From: Kribbella italica
Lineage (GTDB): Bacteria > Actinomycetota > Actinomycetes > Propionibacteriales > Kribbellaceae
NCBI RefSeq assembly: GCF_014205135.1
Contig: NZ_JACHMY010000001.1
Coordinates: forward strand, 4,960,001-5,024,000
DNA: 64,000 bases
Direction: 5' to 3'
This document shows positions 26,177-33,567 of the stretch, piece by piece (the stretch's first letter is position 1; the number at the start of each line of letters is the position of its first letter). The notes beneath the pieces were generated by a model that was given only the letters and a program-made list of their open reading frames with translations, was not told where the DNA came from and ran no database searches. The position numbers were made by a program, and so were the translations under genes.

Positions 26177-26240
26177 GACTGCTTCCTTGTTTGACGACTG
26201 GCGCGGTACAACACGTCACTCGTCAAACAAGGAAGCAGTC
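26177..26240. repeat. Perfect 21-bp inverted repeat with 22-nt loop
   Basis: The left arm 26177-26197 (starting GACTGCTTCCTTG, ending GACGA) and right arm 26220-26240 (starting TCGTCAAACAAGG) are exact reverse complements over 21 bp, enclosing 22 bases. The arms are about half AT, unlike their surroundings. It begins 32 bp after the MFS stop, so an intrinsic terminator is possible. The long loop and absence of a T-tract leave a mobile-element remnant or structured RNA open. Confidence 0.7.
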
Positions 26241-26424
26241 ATCGCCCGAGGGAGGGCCAGGGCCGGGGCAGGGGGGCCGGGAGGCCGGGGGTCGGGGCCG
26301 GAGGCCGGGGGTCGGGGCCGGAGGCCGGGGCCTGGGTCGTGGGAGGGCCTGGGTCGGGTGCCTGGGCCTGGGTCGGGTGCCGGAGCCGGGGCGGGGGCCG
26401 GAGCCGGGGCGGGGGCCGGGGTGG
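26241..26424 (+). repeat. G-rich tandem-repeat tract (G-quadruplex prone)
   Basis: Non-coding, strongly G-biased on the plus strand. A 20-bp unit starting GAGGCCGGGGGTCGG is repeated exactly at 26281-26300 and 26301-26320, with a partial third copy. GCCTGGGTCGGGTG occurs at 26347-26360 and 26366-26379. An 18-bp unit CCGGAGCCGGGGCGGGGG occurs at 26380-26397 and 26398-26415. Many runs of four or more G make stable quadruplexes likely. It fills the gap between two convergent MFS genes. Confidence 0.7.
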
Positions 26425-27954
26425 TTAGGGGAGGTTGGCGGGGTGGGCTGGGGTCTTTGCCTCCGCGGTTCCTCGCAGGACGAGGGTGATGGTGACCGCG
26501 GTGACGATCAGCAACGCGGCTCCTACGACAGCCGCGATGTTGAGGCTGTGGTTGAAGGCGTGCCTTGCTGCGGTGAGGACTGTGTCGTGCACCTGCGCGG
26601 GGAGCTGGGCCGCGACGGCGGTGGCCGCCGGGAGGCCCTCCCGGGCACCATCGGCGACACCAGCCGGGAGATCAGCCGGCAGCTTCAGGTCCGAGCGGTA
26701 GGCCGCCGTACCGATGCTCCCGAGAACGGCGATGCCCAACGCGCCGCCGAACTCGCTGCAGGTTTCCATCAGGGCCGACGCCGAGCCGGCTCGTTCGGGG
26801 GCGACGGCGCCGACGACTGCTTCGGTGACCAGGGCCATCACCATCACGAGACCGGCGGCCAGCAACCCCGAGCCCGAGAGAAGGACCCACAAGCGTGAGG
26901 TGACCTCGATCTGGGTGAGGACGAGGAAGCCGCCGGCCGACAAGAGGAAGGCGCCGCCGAGGACATAGGCACGGTCGAATCGGGCCGCCAGGACGGTCGA
27001 CAAAGGCGCGGCGCCGCCGACAGCAACCGACGGGACGAGCGCCCACAGAGCCGCCTTCAAGGGGCTCAGACCGAGGACCAGCTGCAGGTACTGCGTCATG
27101 AAGACCGCGTTGCCGACCAGGGCGAGCATGCCGATCGTGTTCGCGGCGAGCGCGCCGCTGAAGGCCCGGTTGCGGAACATGCCCAGCTCGACCATCGGGT
27201 ACGCCGCCGTCCGCTGCCGCTGCAGGAACGCCGCGCCCATCAGCAGCCCGACCACGATCGCGACCACCGGCAGCGCGTCCACACCGTGCGCCGCGATCTC
27301 CTTGATCCCCCAGATCACCGGCAGCACCGCGGCCAGCGACAGCACCGACCCCAACAGGTCGAACCGCCCCAGCGCGGGCGCCTTGAACTCCGGCAGCAGG
27401 ATCGGCGCGATCACCAGCAGCAGCACCATCGCGGGTGTGTTGATCAGGAACACCGAGCCCCACCAGAAGTGCTCGAGCAGCACTCCGCCGAGCACCGGCC
27501 CGAGCGAGATCCCGCCGAGCATCACCGCACTCCAGAACGCGATCGCCTTCTGCCGCTGGCCGGCGTCGTGGAACATGTTGCGGATCAGCGCGAGCGTCGA
27601 CGGCATCAGCGTCGCGCCGCCGATCCCGAGCACGGCGCGCGCGGCGATCAGCTGCTCCGGGGTCTGCGCGTACGCCGCAGCGACCGACGCCAGGCCGAAC
27701 GCGACCGCGCCGAGCAGCAGCAGCTTGCGCCGGCCGATCCGGTCGCCGAGCGCGCCCATCGTGATCAGCATCCCGGCCAGCACGAAGCCGTAGATGTCGA
27801 AGATCCACAGCTGCTCGGTGGCACTCACCCCGAGGTCGGCCGAGATGAACGGGACCGCGAAGTACAGCACCGACACGTCCATCGAGACCAGCAGCAGCGG
27901 CAGCGCGAGCACCCCCAGCGCGATCCACTCCTTCCGGCCGGCGCGTTCGGTCAT
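26425..27954 (-). CDS. MFS transporter, DHA2 (14-helix) drug efflux type
   Basis: A 509-residue exporter of the DHA2 family. SMDVSVLYFAVPFISADLG in helix 1, GALGDRIGRRKLLLLG in the first loop and motif C GPVLGGVLLEHFWWGSVFLINTPAMV between helices 5 and 6 all mark proton-driven multidrug exporters of the QacA/EmrB type. The ATG at 27954 has a good TGGAGGGG ribosome site. It is divergently transcribed from a TetR gene across a region with two distinct palindromes, so TetR-controlled drug efflux is expected. Confidence 0.9.
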   Translation of the reverse strand: MTERAGRKEWIALGVLALPLLLVSMDVSVLYFAVPFISADLGVSATEQLWIFDIYGFVLAGMLITMGALGDRIGRRKLLLLGAVAFGLASVAAAYAQTPEQLIAARAVLGIGGATLMPSTLALIRNMFHDAGQRQKAIAFWSAVMLGGISLGPVLGGVLLEHFWWGSVFLINTPAMVLLLVIAPILLPEFKAPALGRFDLLGSVLSLAAVLPVIWGIKEIAAHGVDALPVVAIVVGLLMGAAFLQRQRTAAYPMVELGMFRNRAFSGALAANTIGMLALVGNAVFMTQYLQLVLGLSPLKAALWALVPSVAVGGAAPLSTVLAARFDRAYVLGGAFLLSAGGFLVLTQIEVTSRLWVLLSGSGLLAAGLVMVMALVTEAVVGAVAPERAGSASALMETCSEFGGALGIAVLGSIGTAAYRSDLKLPADLPAGVADGAREGLPAATAVAAQLPAQVHDTVLTAARHAFNHSLNIAAVVGAALLIVTAVTITLVLRGTAEAKTPAHPANLP

Positions 27955-27969
27955 GACCCCTCCAGATGA

Positions 27970-28006
27970 TCTGCGTACGACGCACACTGTGTGCGCCATA
28001 CGCAGA
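27970..28006. promoter_or_regulatory. Nested palindromic operator (exporter side)
   Basis: CGCACACTGTGTGCG (27981-27995) is a perfect 15-bp palindrome around T27988. An outer pair TCTGCGTA (27970-27977) and TACGCAGA (27999-28006) shares the same centre. This concentric dyad lies 16-52 bp before the DHA2 exporter start and is a probable TetR-family operator. Confidence 0.6.
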
Positions 28007-28015
28007 CCATAGCGG

Positions 28016-28042
28016 CTATCTGTCTATGTTGTAAACAGATAG
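28016..28042. promoter_or_regulatory. Palindromic operator (TetR-gene side)
   Basis: CTATCTGT (28016-28023) and ACAGATAG (28035-28042) are perfect 8-bp inverted repeats with an 11-bp AT-rich spacer, ending 9 bp before the TetR ATG. It differs in sequence from the neighbouring GC-rich palindrome, so a second regulator or a second binding mode may be involved. Confidence 0.55.
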
Positions 28043-28051
28043 ACTGCGGCC

Positions 28052-28762
28052 ATGGAAACGAGCGAGGTCGAGCTGCCGAGGGTGCTGCAGCAACTGTGGG
28101 GACTGGAGGGCCCGGCCCGGCCGGGGCCGAAGCCGACGTTCCACATCAGCGAGATCGGCGCGGCCGCGGTCCGGCTGGCCGACGCCGGCGGGCTCGGCGC
28201 GGTGTCGATGAGCAAGGTGGCGGCCGCGCTCGGCTTCACCACGATGTCGCTCTACCGGTACGTCGAGGCCAAGGACGACCTGTACGTCGTGATGCTCGAC
28301 GAGGCGTTCGGCGCGGCCGCCCCGGTGGACGAGTCGCTGGACTGGCGGGGGCGGATCACCGCCTGGGCCGAGCACTTCCGGCAGTCGCTGGCGCGGCACC
28401 CGTGGGTGCTGCAGGTGCCGGTGTTCGAGGCGCCGCTGTCACCGCGGCAGCTGGACTGGATGGAGGCGGCGCTGCGCGCGTTCGAGAACACGCCGCTGAC
28501 GCCGAACGACCAGTTGTCGTCGATGATGCTGGTCAACATCTACGTCCGCGGTACGGCGCAACTGACCACGAACCTGCGGATGGACGACGGCGCCGACCGG
28601 CTCTACGGGCAGCGGCTCGCGATGCTCGCGACCCCGGACCGCTACCCGACGATCGCGGCCGGCCTGGCCGACCTCGACATCGAGTACGCCGACGACTTCA
28701 CCGACGGGCTGGACGTCGTCCTCGACGGCATCCAGCAACTGATCGAACGGCGGAAGGGCTGA
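28052..28762 (+). CDS. TetR family transcriptional regulator
   Basis: A 236-residue regulator. The HTH lies at about residues 33-78 (HISEIGAAAVRLADAGGLGAVSMSKVAAALGFTTMSLYRYVEAKDDLYVVML), with a TetR_C-type ligand domain after it. The N-terminal 30 residues (VELPRVLQQLWGLEGPARPGPKP) match the short extension common to this actinobacterial subgroup. It is divergent from the DHA2 exporter gene and probably represses it. No clear Shine-Dalgarno precedes the ATG, so the transcript may have a very short leader. Confidence 0.9.
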   Translation: METSEVELPRVLQQLWGLEGPARPGPKPTFHISEIGAAAVRLADAGGLGAVSMSKVAAALGFTTMSLYRYVEAKDDLYVVMLDEAFGAAAPVDESLDWRGRITAWAEHFRQSLARHPWVLQVPVFEAPLSPRQLDWMEAALRAFENTPLTPNDQLSSMMLVNIYVRGTAQLTTNLRMDDGADRLYGQRLAMLATPDRYPTIAAGLADLDIEYADDFTDGLDVVLDGIQQLIERRKG

Positions 28763-28882
28763 AGGTCCATCGGCCCGAGCTCCGCGGTGGGGGGAAAGAG
28801 AGGGAGAGCGCGGAGGCCTGCTCGCGAGGAGGGAGCCGCGCCGAGCCCGGGACGGGGCGACGGCGCGGGCGTCGTACTCCGG

Positions 28883-29266
28883 TCAGATGTCCAAGCGGTC
28901 GGCGACTCCCCGCAGTACGGTCGCGACCTGGCGGGCGGCCTTGCCGTCCGGGTGGCGGCCGCGGCGGTAGCCCTCGCCGAGGTTGTCGAGCAGCTTGATC
29001 AGGTCCTCGACGACCAGCGCCATCTCCTCCGGCTTCGGGCGCATCGCCTTGGCCACCGACGGCGGCGGGTCGATCAGCCGGACCTGCAGTGCCTGCTCAC
29101 CCTTGCGGCCCTCGACGACGCCGAACTCGACCTTCTGGCCCGGTTTGAGGCTGGTCACTCCGGCCGGTAAGGCCTCCGCGCGCACGTAGACGTCCCCGCC
29201 CTCCTCCTTGCTGAGGAAGCCGAACCCCTTCTCGGAGTCATACCACTTGACCTTGCCAACAGGCAC
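28883..29266 (-). CDS. Cold-shock domain protein with actinobacterial C-terminal extension
   Basis: A 127-residue protein. Residues 1-65 are a cold-shock OB fold with RNP1-like KGFGFLSKEEGGDVYVR and the start GKVKWYDSEKG. The remaining 60 residues (AKAMRPKPEEMALVVEDLIKLLDNLGEGYRRGRHPDGKAARQVATVLRGVADRLDI) form a helical extension seen in actinobacterial CspB-like proteins. It binds single-stranded RNA or DNA as a chaperone. The 224-bp upstream gap (29267-29490) contains no gene that I can support and probably holds its promoter and leader. Confidence 0.88.
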   Translation of the reverse strand: MPVGKVKWYDSEKGFGFLSKEEGGDVYVRAEALPAGVTSLKPGQKVEFGVVEGRKGEQALQVRLIDPPPSVAKAMRPKPEEMALVVEDLIKLLDNLGEGYRRGRHPDGKAARQVATVLRGVADRLDI

Positions 29267-29490
29267 GGGAACCTCTTCGGTGTCGATCGACGGAACAGGA
29301 CGGAAAAGGGGACCGGACGGGCTGCCCGGGCCGGCTACCCAGCGTACGTGAACAGGGTGCGCCTCGCCTGTGGAAAACTACCTGATCAGGCACCGATTCC
29401 ACACTCCCCGGTCTCGTAATTCCGGGCGGCGCCGCGCTGCGACCGGATCGCCGATGGAACGATCCCCGGGAACCGGAGTACCGGCTGGTG

Positions 29491-30960
29491 TCAGCGGTAC
29501 TTCTCGGGCTCCTTCAGCCGCTCGTTCATCGACCCCGAACGGAACCCGCGCGGGTCGACCGCGGCCGCGAGGAAGCCCTCGGCGCGGACCAGCTCGACCA
29601 GCGCCGCGCTGTCGACCGCGCCGAGCAGCGCGGCGTCGATCTCGATGCTCGCGGACTGGCCGAGGTCGCGGACGCGGACGTTCTGCACGCCGTACGGCGC
29701 CAGGTGCGCGCGGACGGCCTGCTCGGCCCGGTCAACGCGGGCCAGCAGGTTCGGCGTGATCCGTACGCCGTACGCGATCCGGCTCGACAGGCAGGCCGCG
29801 GCCGGCTTGTCCGACGTCTCCAGGCCCCAGCTGTGCGACGCCTCGCGGATCTGCGCCTTGGTCAGCCGGGCGTCCTTCAGCGGCGTGATCGCGCCGCGCT
29901 CGAACGCCGCGCGGATGCCCGGCCGGAACCCGGCGATCGCGTCGTCGGCGTTCGTCCCGGTCGCGATCGCGGCGATGCCGAACTCGTCGGCGATCGGCTG
30001 CAGTGTCTCGACCAGCTCGGCCTTGCAGAAGTAGCACCGGTCGCCGGCGTTGGCCTGGTACCCCTCGCGGTCCATCTCGTGCGTGGGCGGCGTGACGTGC
30101 CGGACGCCGACACCGTCGGCGAAGCGCGCGGCCGGCTCCAGCTCGGCGACCGGCAGGCTCGGGCTGACCGCCGTCGCCGCGACCACGTTGGCCGGGCCGA
30201 TCGCGCGGGCCGCGGCCGCCAGCAGGAAGGCCGAGTCGGCGCCGCCGCTGAACGCGACGACCAGACTCGGGTACGACGCCAGGCGGGCCATCAGCGCCTC
30301 GAGCCGCTGCTCCAGCACGTACGCGTCCAGCCAGGCGGGGAACTCGGTCAGGTCGTTCAGGACGACGTCCGCGCCGTACGCCCGCAGCTCGTCGGCGGTG
30401 AACGGCCCGGTCGCCACGCTCACCGCGACCGCTCCGGCCGCGTGGGCTCCGTCGATGTCGGCCGTGTGGTCGCCGACGTAGATCGTCGCCTGGTGCTCGC
30501 GCAGGGCGATCCCCTTGTCGGCGCCGTGCAGGTCGCCGACCGGCTCGTCGACGTCGAGGCCGAGATGGTCGAGATGCAGCTTGACGCTCGGGGTGTACTT
30601 GGCCGACACCACCATGGTCCGGCCGCGCAGCGCCCGGATCGCGGCCAACGACTCGGCGACGCCCGGCAGCGGCAGGCTTCCGGTGATCGCGTGCGCCGGG
30701 TAGACCTCGCGGTACCGCGCGACCATCGCGTCGACCTGGTCCGCGGGGAACCAGTGCGCCATCTCCCAGGTCAGCGGCGGCCCGAGCCGGCTCACCACCA
30801 GGTCGGTGTCGATCTCCGCGCCGGTCTCGGCGGCCAGCAGGTCCCAGACCGCCTGGATCCCGGGCCGCGAGTCGATCAGCGTCATGTCCAGATCGAACCC
30901 GACCACGAGTTCCGGTACGTCGGTGGCAGTGGCGGCGGACGGCATTTCGGCGGTTGACAC
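29491..30960 (-). CDS. HAD hydrolase fused to LarE (sacrificial sulfur transferase)
   Basis: A 489-residue fusion. Residues about 20-225 are a HAD phosphatase: FDLDMTLIDSR with both catalytic Asp, then MVVSAKYTPSVK (motif II-like), and GDHTADIDGA (motif IV). From about residue 235 a LarE domain follows: PP-loop VVAFSGGADSAFLL, GDRCYFCKAEL and AACLSSRIAYGVRITP. LarE adds sulfur to the nicotinic-acid-derived nickel-pincer cofactor. The three cysteines (CYFC plus the CLSSR cysteine) match the iron-sulfur-dependent LarE subtype rather than the single-cysteine sacrificial subtype. GTG at 30960 is chosen; ATG at 30945 is the alternative. No larB or larC is in the window. Confidence 0.82.
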   Translation of the reverse strand: MSTAEMPSAATATDVPELVVGFDLDMTLIDSRPGIQAVWDLLAAETGAEIDTDLVVSRLGPPLTWEMAHWFPADQVDAMVARYREVYPAHAITGSLPLPGVAESLAAIRALRGRTMVVSAKYTPSVKLHLDHLGLDVDEPVGDLHGADKGIALREHQATIYVGDHTADIDGAHAAGAVAVSVATGPFTADELRAYGADVVLNDLTEFPAWLDAYVLEQRLEALMARLASYPSLVVAFSGGADSAFLLAAAARAIGPANVVAATAVSPSLPVAELEPAARFADGVGVRHVTPPTHEMDREGYQANAGDRCYFCKAELVETLQPIADEFGIAAIATGTNADDAIAGFRPGIRAAFERGAITPLKDARLTKAQIREASHSWGLETSDKPAAACLSSRIAYGVRITPNLLARVDRAEQAVRAHLAPYGVQNVRVRDLGQSASIEIDAALLGAVDSAALVELVRAEGFLAAAVDPRGFRSGSMNERLKEPEKYR

Positions 30961-31044
30961 ATCCCAGATCCTACGTCGTCGCGCCGGGCGTCTCAGATGG
31001 CGAACCCGCTGCAAAGTCCACCGAATCAGTGGAATATAGAACAT

Positions 31045-31974
31045 ATGACCACCCAACTGACAGCACCCACCGTGACCGTCTCCAAGGCCGGCAGCGCGAT
31101 CGGGGCGGTGATCGGCGGGGTCCGGCTCGGCGGCGACCTGGACCCCGCGACCGTCGCCACGATCCGGCAGGCCCTGCTCACCCACAAGGTGATCTTCTTC
31201 CGCGACCAGCAGCACCTGGACGACGCCGGGCAGCTCGCGTTCGCCCGGCTCCTCGGGACGCCGACGCTGGCCCATCCGACCGCGAAGAGCGTCGAGGGCG
31301 CGAGCAGCGTGCTGCCGATCGACTCCGACTACAGCAAGGCGAACAGCTGGCACACCGACGTCACGTTCGTCGACCGGATCCCGGCGATCAGCCTGCTCCG
31401 GGCGGTCACGCTGCCGGCGTACGGCGGCAACACCAGCTGGGCGAACACCGTGACGGCGTACGAGAACCTGCCGGTCCCGCTGAAGGCGCTGGTCGACAAG
31501 CTCTGGGCGGTGCACAGCAACATCTACGACTACGCCGGCGCGCGGGACGAGACGCGGATCGGCGGGATCGACGTGAAGTTCCAGGAGTACTACGACCAGT
31601 TCGTCTCGCAGCTGTTCGAGACCGAGCACCCGGTGGTCCGCGTGCACCCGGAGACCGGCGAGCGGTCGCTGGTCCTCGGGCACTTCGTACGCCGCTTCGT
31701 CGGGCTCAGCTCGGCCGAGACCACGCAGCTCTTCCAGCTGCTGCAGAACCGGGTGACCCACCTGGACAACACCGTCCGCTGGCAGTGGCAGCCGGGCGAC
31801 CTGGCGATCTGGGACAACCGCGCGACCCAGCACTTCGGCGTCGCGGACTACGACGACCAGCCGCGGCGGCTGCACCGGATCACGCTGGCCGGCGACGTCC
31901 CGGTGAGCGTCGACGGGGTCCGGAGCACGCCGCGCACGGGCGACGCGGCGCACTTCTCTTCACTTGACAGTTGA
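31045..31974 (+). CDS. TauD/TfdA-type Fe(II)/2-oxoglutarate dioxygenase
   Basis: A 309-residue non-haem iron oxygenase of the taurine/alkylsulfatase group. The iron facial triad is visible as WHTDVTF (H and D, about residue 108) and the late His in RRLHRITLAGD (about residue 280); the 2-oxoglutarate-binding Arg is in the same segment. GGNTSWANTVTAYENLP and NRATQHFGVADYD are family hallmarks. It probably releases sulfite or sulfate from organosulfur compounds, or acts on aryloxy acids. There is no Shine-Dalgarno; a TATAGA element 4 bases before the ATG at 31045 hints at a very short leader. Confidence 0.88.
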   Translation: MTTQLTAPTVTVSKAGSAIGAVIGGVRLGGDLDPATVATIRQALLTHKVIFFRDQQHLDDAGQLAFARLLGTPTLAHPTAKSVEGASSVLPIDSDYSKANSWHTDVTFVDRIPAISLLRAVTLPAYGGNTSWANTVTAYENLPVPLKALVDKLWAVHSNIYDYAGARDETRIGGIDVKFQEYYDQFVSQLFETEHPVVRVHPETGERSLVLGHFVRRFVGLSSAETTQLFQLLQNRVTHLDNTVRWQWQPGDLAIWDNRATQHFGVADYDDQPRRLHRITLAGDVPVSVDGVRSTPRTGDAAHFSSLDS

Positions 31975-32029
31975 GTCCCCCGCGTCCGATCTCTTGACAC
32001 CAAGGCCAGATTTGTAAACCCTGAGAGGC

Positions 32030-32608
32030 ATGGACACCTTCGCTGACCGTACGAAGCGGCGGCTGCACGACGAGCTGCTCGACGCGGCGTACGACGTCCT
32101 GGTGGCCGGCGGCTACGACGGGCTGAAGATGGCCGAGGTCGGCCGCCGGGTCGGGGTGTCCCGGCAGACGGTCTACAACGAGTTCAAGGATCGGTGGGGC
32201 CTGCTGCAGGCGGTGGCGGCGCGGGAGACCGAGCGGTTCCTGCTCGAGGTGAACGCGGCGCTGAGTGAGCACGGCGACCCGATCGACGGATTGCGGGCCG
32301 CGGTCGAGCGGGCACTGACGCTCGCCGCGGACAACCCGCTGGTGAAGGCCGCACTGGGGCAGCCCGGTTCGGACCAGGCCAGTCAGCTGCTGACCACACG
32401 GGGGCAGCAGGTGCTGGAGCTGAGCCACCAGCGGCTCGACGCCCATGTCCGGGAGCACTGGCCGGAGGTGCCGGCGCAGGACGCGACTACCTGCGTGGAC
32501 ATCGCGCTGCGCGTCGTACTGAGTCACATCGTGAACCCCGGCGCCGCACCCGCGGTCGTCGCGTCCCAGGTGGCTCAGGTGCTGGGCCCGTTCCTCAGGA
32601 GGCAGTGA
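32030..32608 (+). CDS. TetR family transcriptional regulator
   Basis: A 192-residue regulator with an N-terminal HTH (RRLHDELLDAAYDVLVAGGYDGLKMAEVGRRVGVSRQTVYNEFKDRWGLL, residues about 8-58) and a helical C-terminal ligand domain. Its stop TGA overlaps the ATG of the R2lox gene (TGATG), so both are co-translated. The same TetR-R2lox order occurs in mycobacteria (Rv0232-Rv0233), suggesting it controls its partner. A TTGACA (31994-31999) upstream could be a -35 element, but no convincing -10 at normal spacing follows. Confidence 0.9.
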   Translation: MDTFADRTKRRLHDELLDAAYDVLVAGGYDGLKMAEVGRRVGVSRQTVYNEFKDRWGLLQAVAARETERFLLEVNAALSEHGDPIDGLRAAVERALTLAADNPLVKAALGQPGSDQASQLLTTRGQQVLELSHQRLDAHVREHWPEVPAQDATTCVDIALRVVLSHIVNPGAAPAVVASQVAQVLGPFLRRQ

Positions 32609-33567
32609 TGACGACCACGGCGAATCCTCAGCACCGTAAGGGTTTCAACTCGCTGCGCGAAGGCGGCTTCAACTGGGACGCGCTGCCGCTGCGGCTGTTC
32701 GACAAGGGCAACCGGAAGTTCTGGAACCCGCGTGACATCGACTTCAGCCAGGACGCGGAGGACTGGCAGCGGCTGACGCCGAACGAAAAGGACAACGCGA
32801 TGATGCTGTGCGCGCAGTTCATCGCCGGCGAGGAGGCGGTCACCGAGGACCTGCAGCCGTTCCTGCAGGCGATGGCCGCGGAGGGCCGGTTCGGCGACGA
32901 GATGTACCTGACCCAGTTCTGCTTCGAGGAGGCCAAGCACACCGCGGTCTTCCGGCTCTGGCTGGACGCGGTCGGCGTCACCGAGGACCTGCACCGGTAC
33001 GTCGAGCACAACCCCGGCTACCGGGCGATCTTCTACGAAGCGTTGCCGGTGGCCCTCAAGTCGCTGGCCGACGACCCGTCGCCCGCCAACCAGGTCCGCG
33101 CCTCGGTCACGTACAACCACGTGGTGGAAGGGACTCTGGCCCTCACCGGCTACCACGCCTGGAACCTGCTCTGCACCGCCCGCGGCATCCTGCCCGGCAT
33201 GCAGGAACTGATCCGGCGCATCGGCGACGACGAGCGCCGACACATGGCCTGGGGCACCTTCACCTGCCGCCGGCACGTCGCGGCCGACGAGTCGAACTGG
33301 AAGGTCGTCACCGACACGATGGAGGAACTGCTCCCCCACGCGCTCGTGCAGATCCAGTGGGCGCTGGAGAACTCCCCCGAGCTCCCGCCGGAGATCAACC
33401 CGACCGCTTTGATGACGTACGCCGGCGACCGCGCGACCCGTCGCCTCGGCGCGATCGAGTCCGCGGTCGGCGCGGACGTGGCCGGCATCGACCTCGACTA
33501 CTCCCCCGAGAAACTCGAGGACGACTTCGGCGCCGAGGACTCGGCGGCGCTGGCCGCTGTCCGGTGA
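32608..33567 (+). CDS. R2-like ligand-binding oxidase (R2lox)
   Basis: A 319-residue ferritin-like di-metal protein of the Mn/Fe R2lox family, related to the ribonucleotide reductase R2 subunit. Metal ligands appear in FIAGEEAVTEDLQPF, FCFEEAKHTAVF (ExxH), TYNHVVEGTLALTGYHAW and IGDDERRHMAWG (ExxH). The Val next to the first Glu and the downstream Tyr correspond to the ether cross-link pair known for this family. It oxidises a bound fatty-acid-like ligand; the physiological substrate is unknown. ATG at 32608 is preceded by AGGAGG inside the tetR end. The 3' end overlaps the MFS gene by 70 bp on the opposite strand. Confidence 0.9.
   Translation: MTTTANPQHRKGFNSLREGGFNWDALPLRLFDKGNRKFWNPRDIDFSQDAEDWQRLTPNEKDNAMMLCAQFIAGEEAVTEDLQPFLQAMAAEGRFGDEMYLTQFCFEEAKHTAVFRLWLDAVGVTEDLHRYVEHNPGYRAIFYEALPVALKSLADDPSPANQVRASVTYNHVVEGTLALTGYHAWNLLCTARGILPGMQELIRRIGDDERRHMAWGTFTCRRHVAADESNWKVVTDTMEELLPHALVQIQWALENSPELPPEINPTALMTYAGDRATRRLGAIESAVGADVAGIDLDYSPEKLEDDFGAEDSAALAAVR

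Noticed and set aside
26241..26425. Possible CRISPR array
   Set aside because: Units are adjacent, of three different sizes and without unique spacers; this is a G-rich tandem repeat, not a CRISPR.
30961..31953. N-terminal extension of the HAD-LarE frame
   Set aside because: It is the antisense shadow of the TauD-like dioxygenase gene.
31964..32020. Promoter with two TTGACA elements before the TetR gene
   Set aside because: Neither TTGACA has a convincing -10 at 16-18 bp; kept only as a remark in the gene entry.
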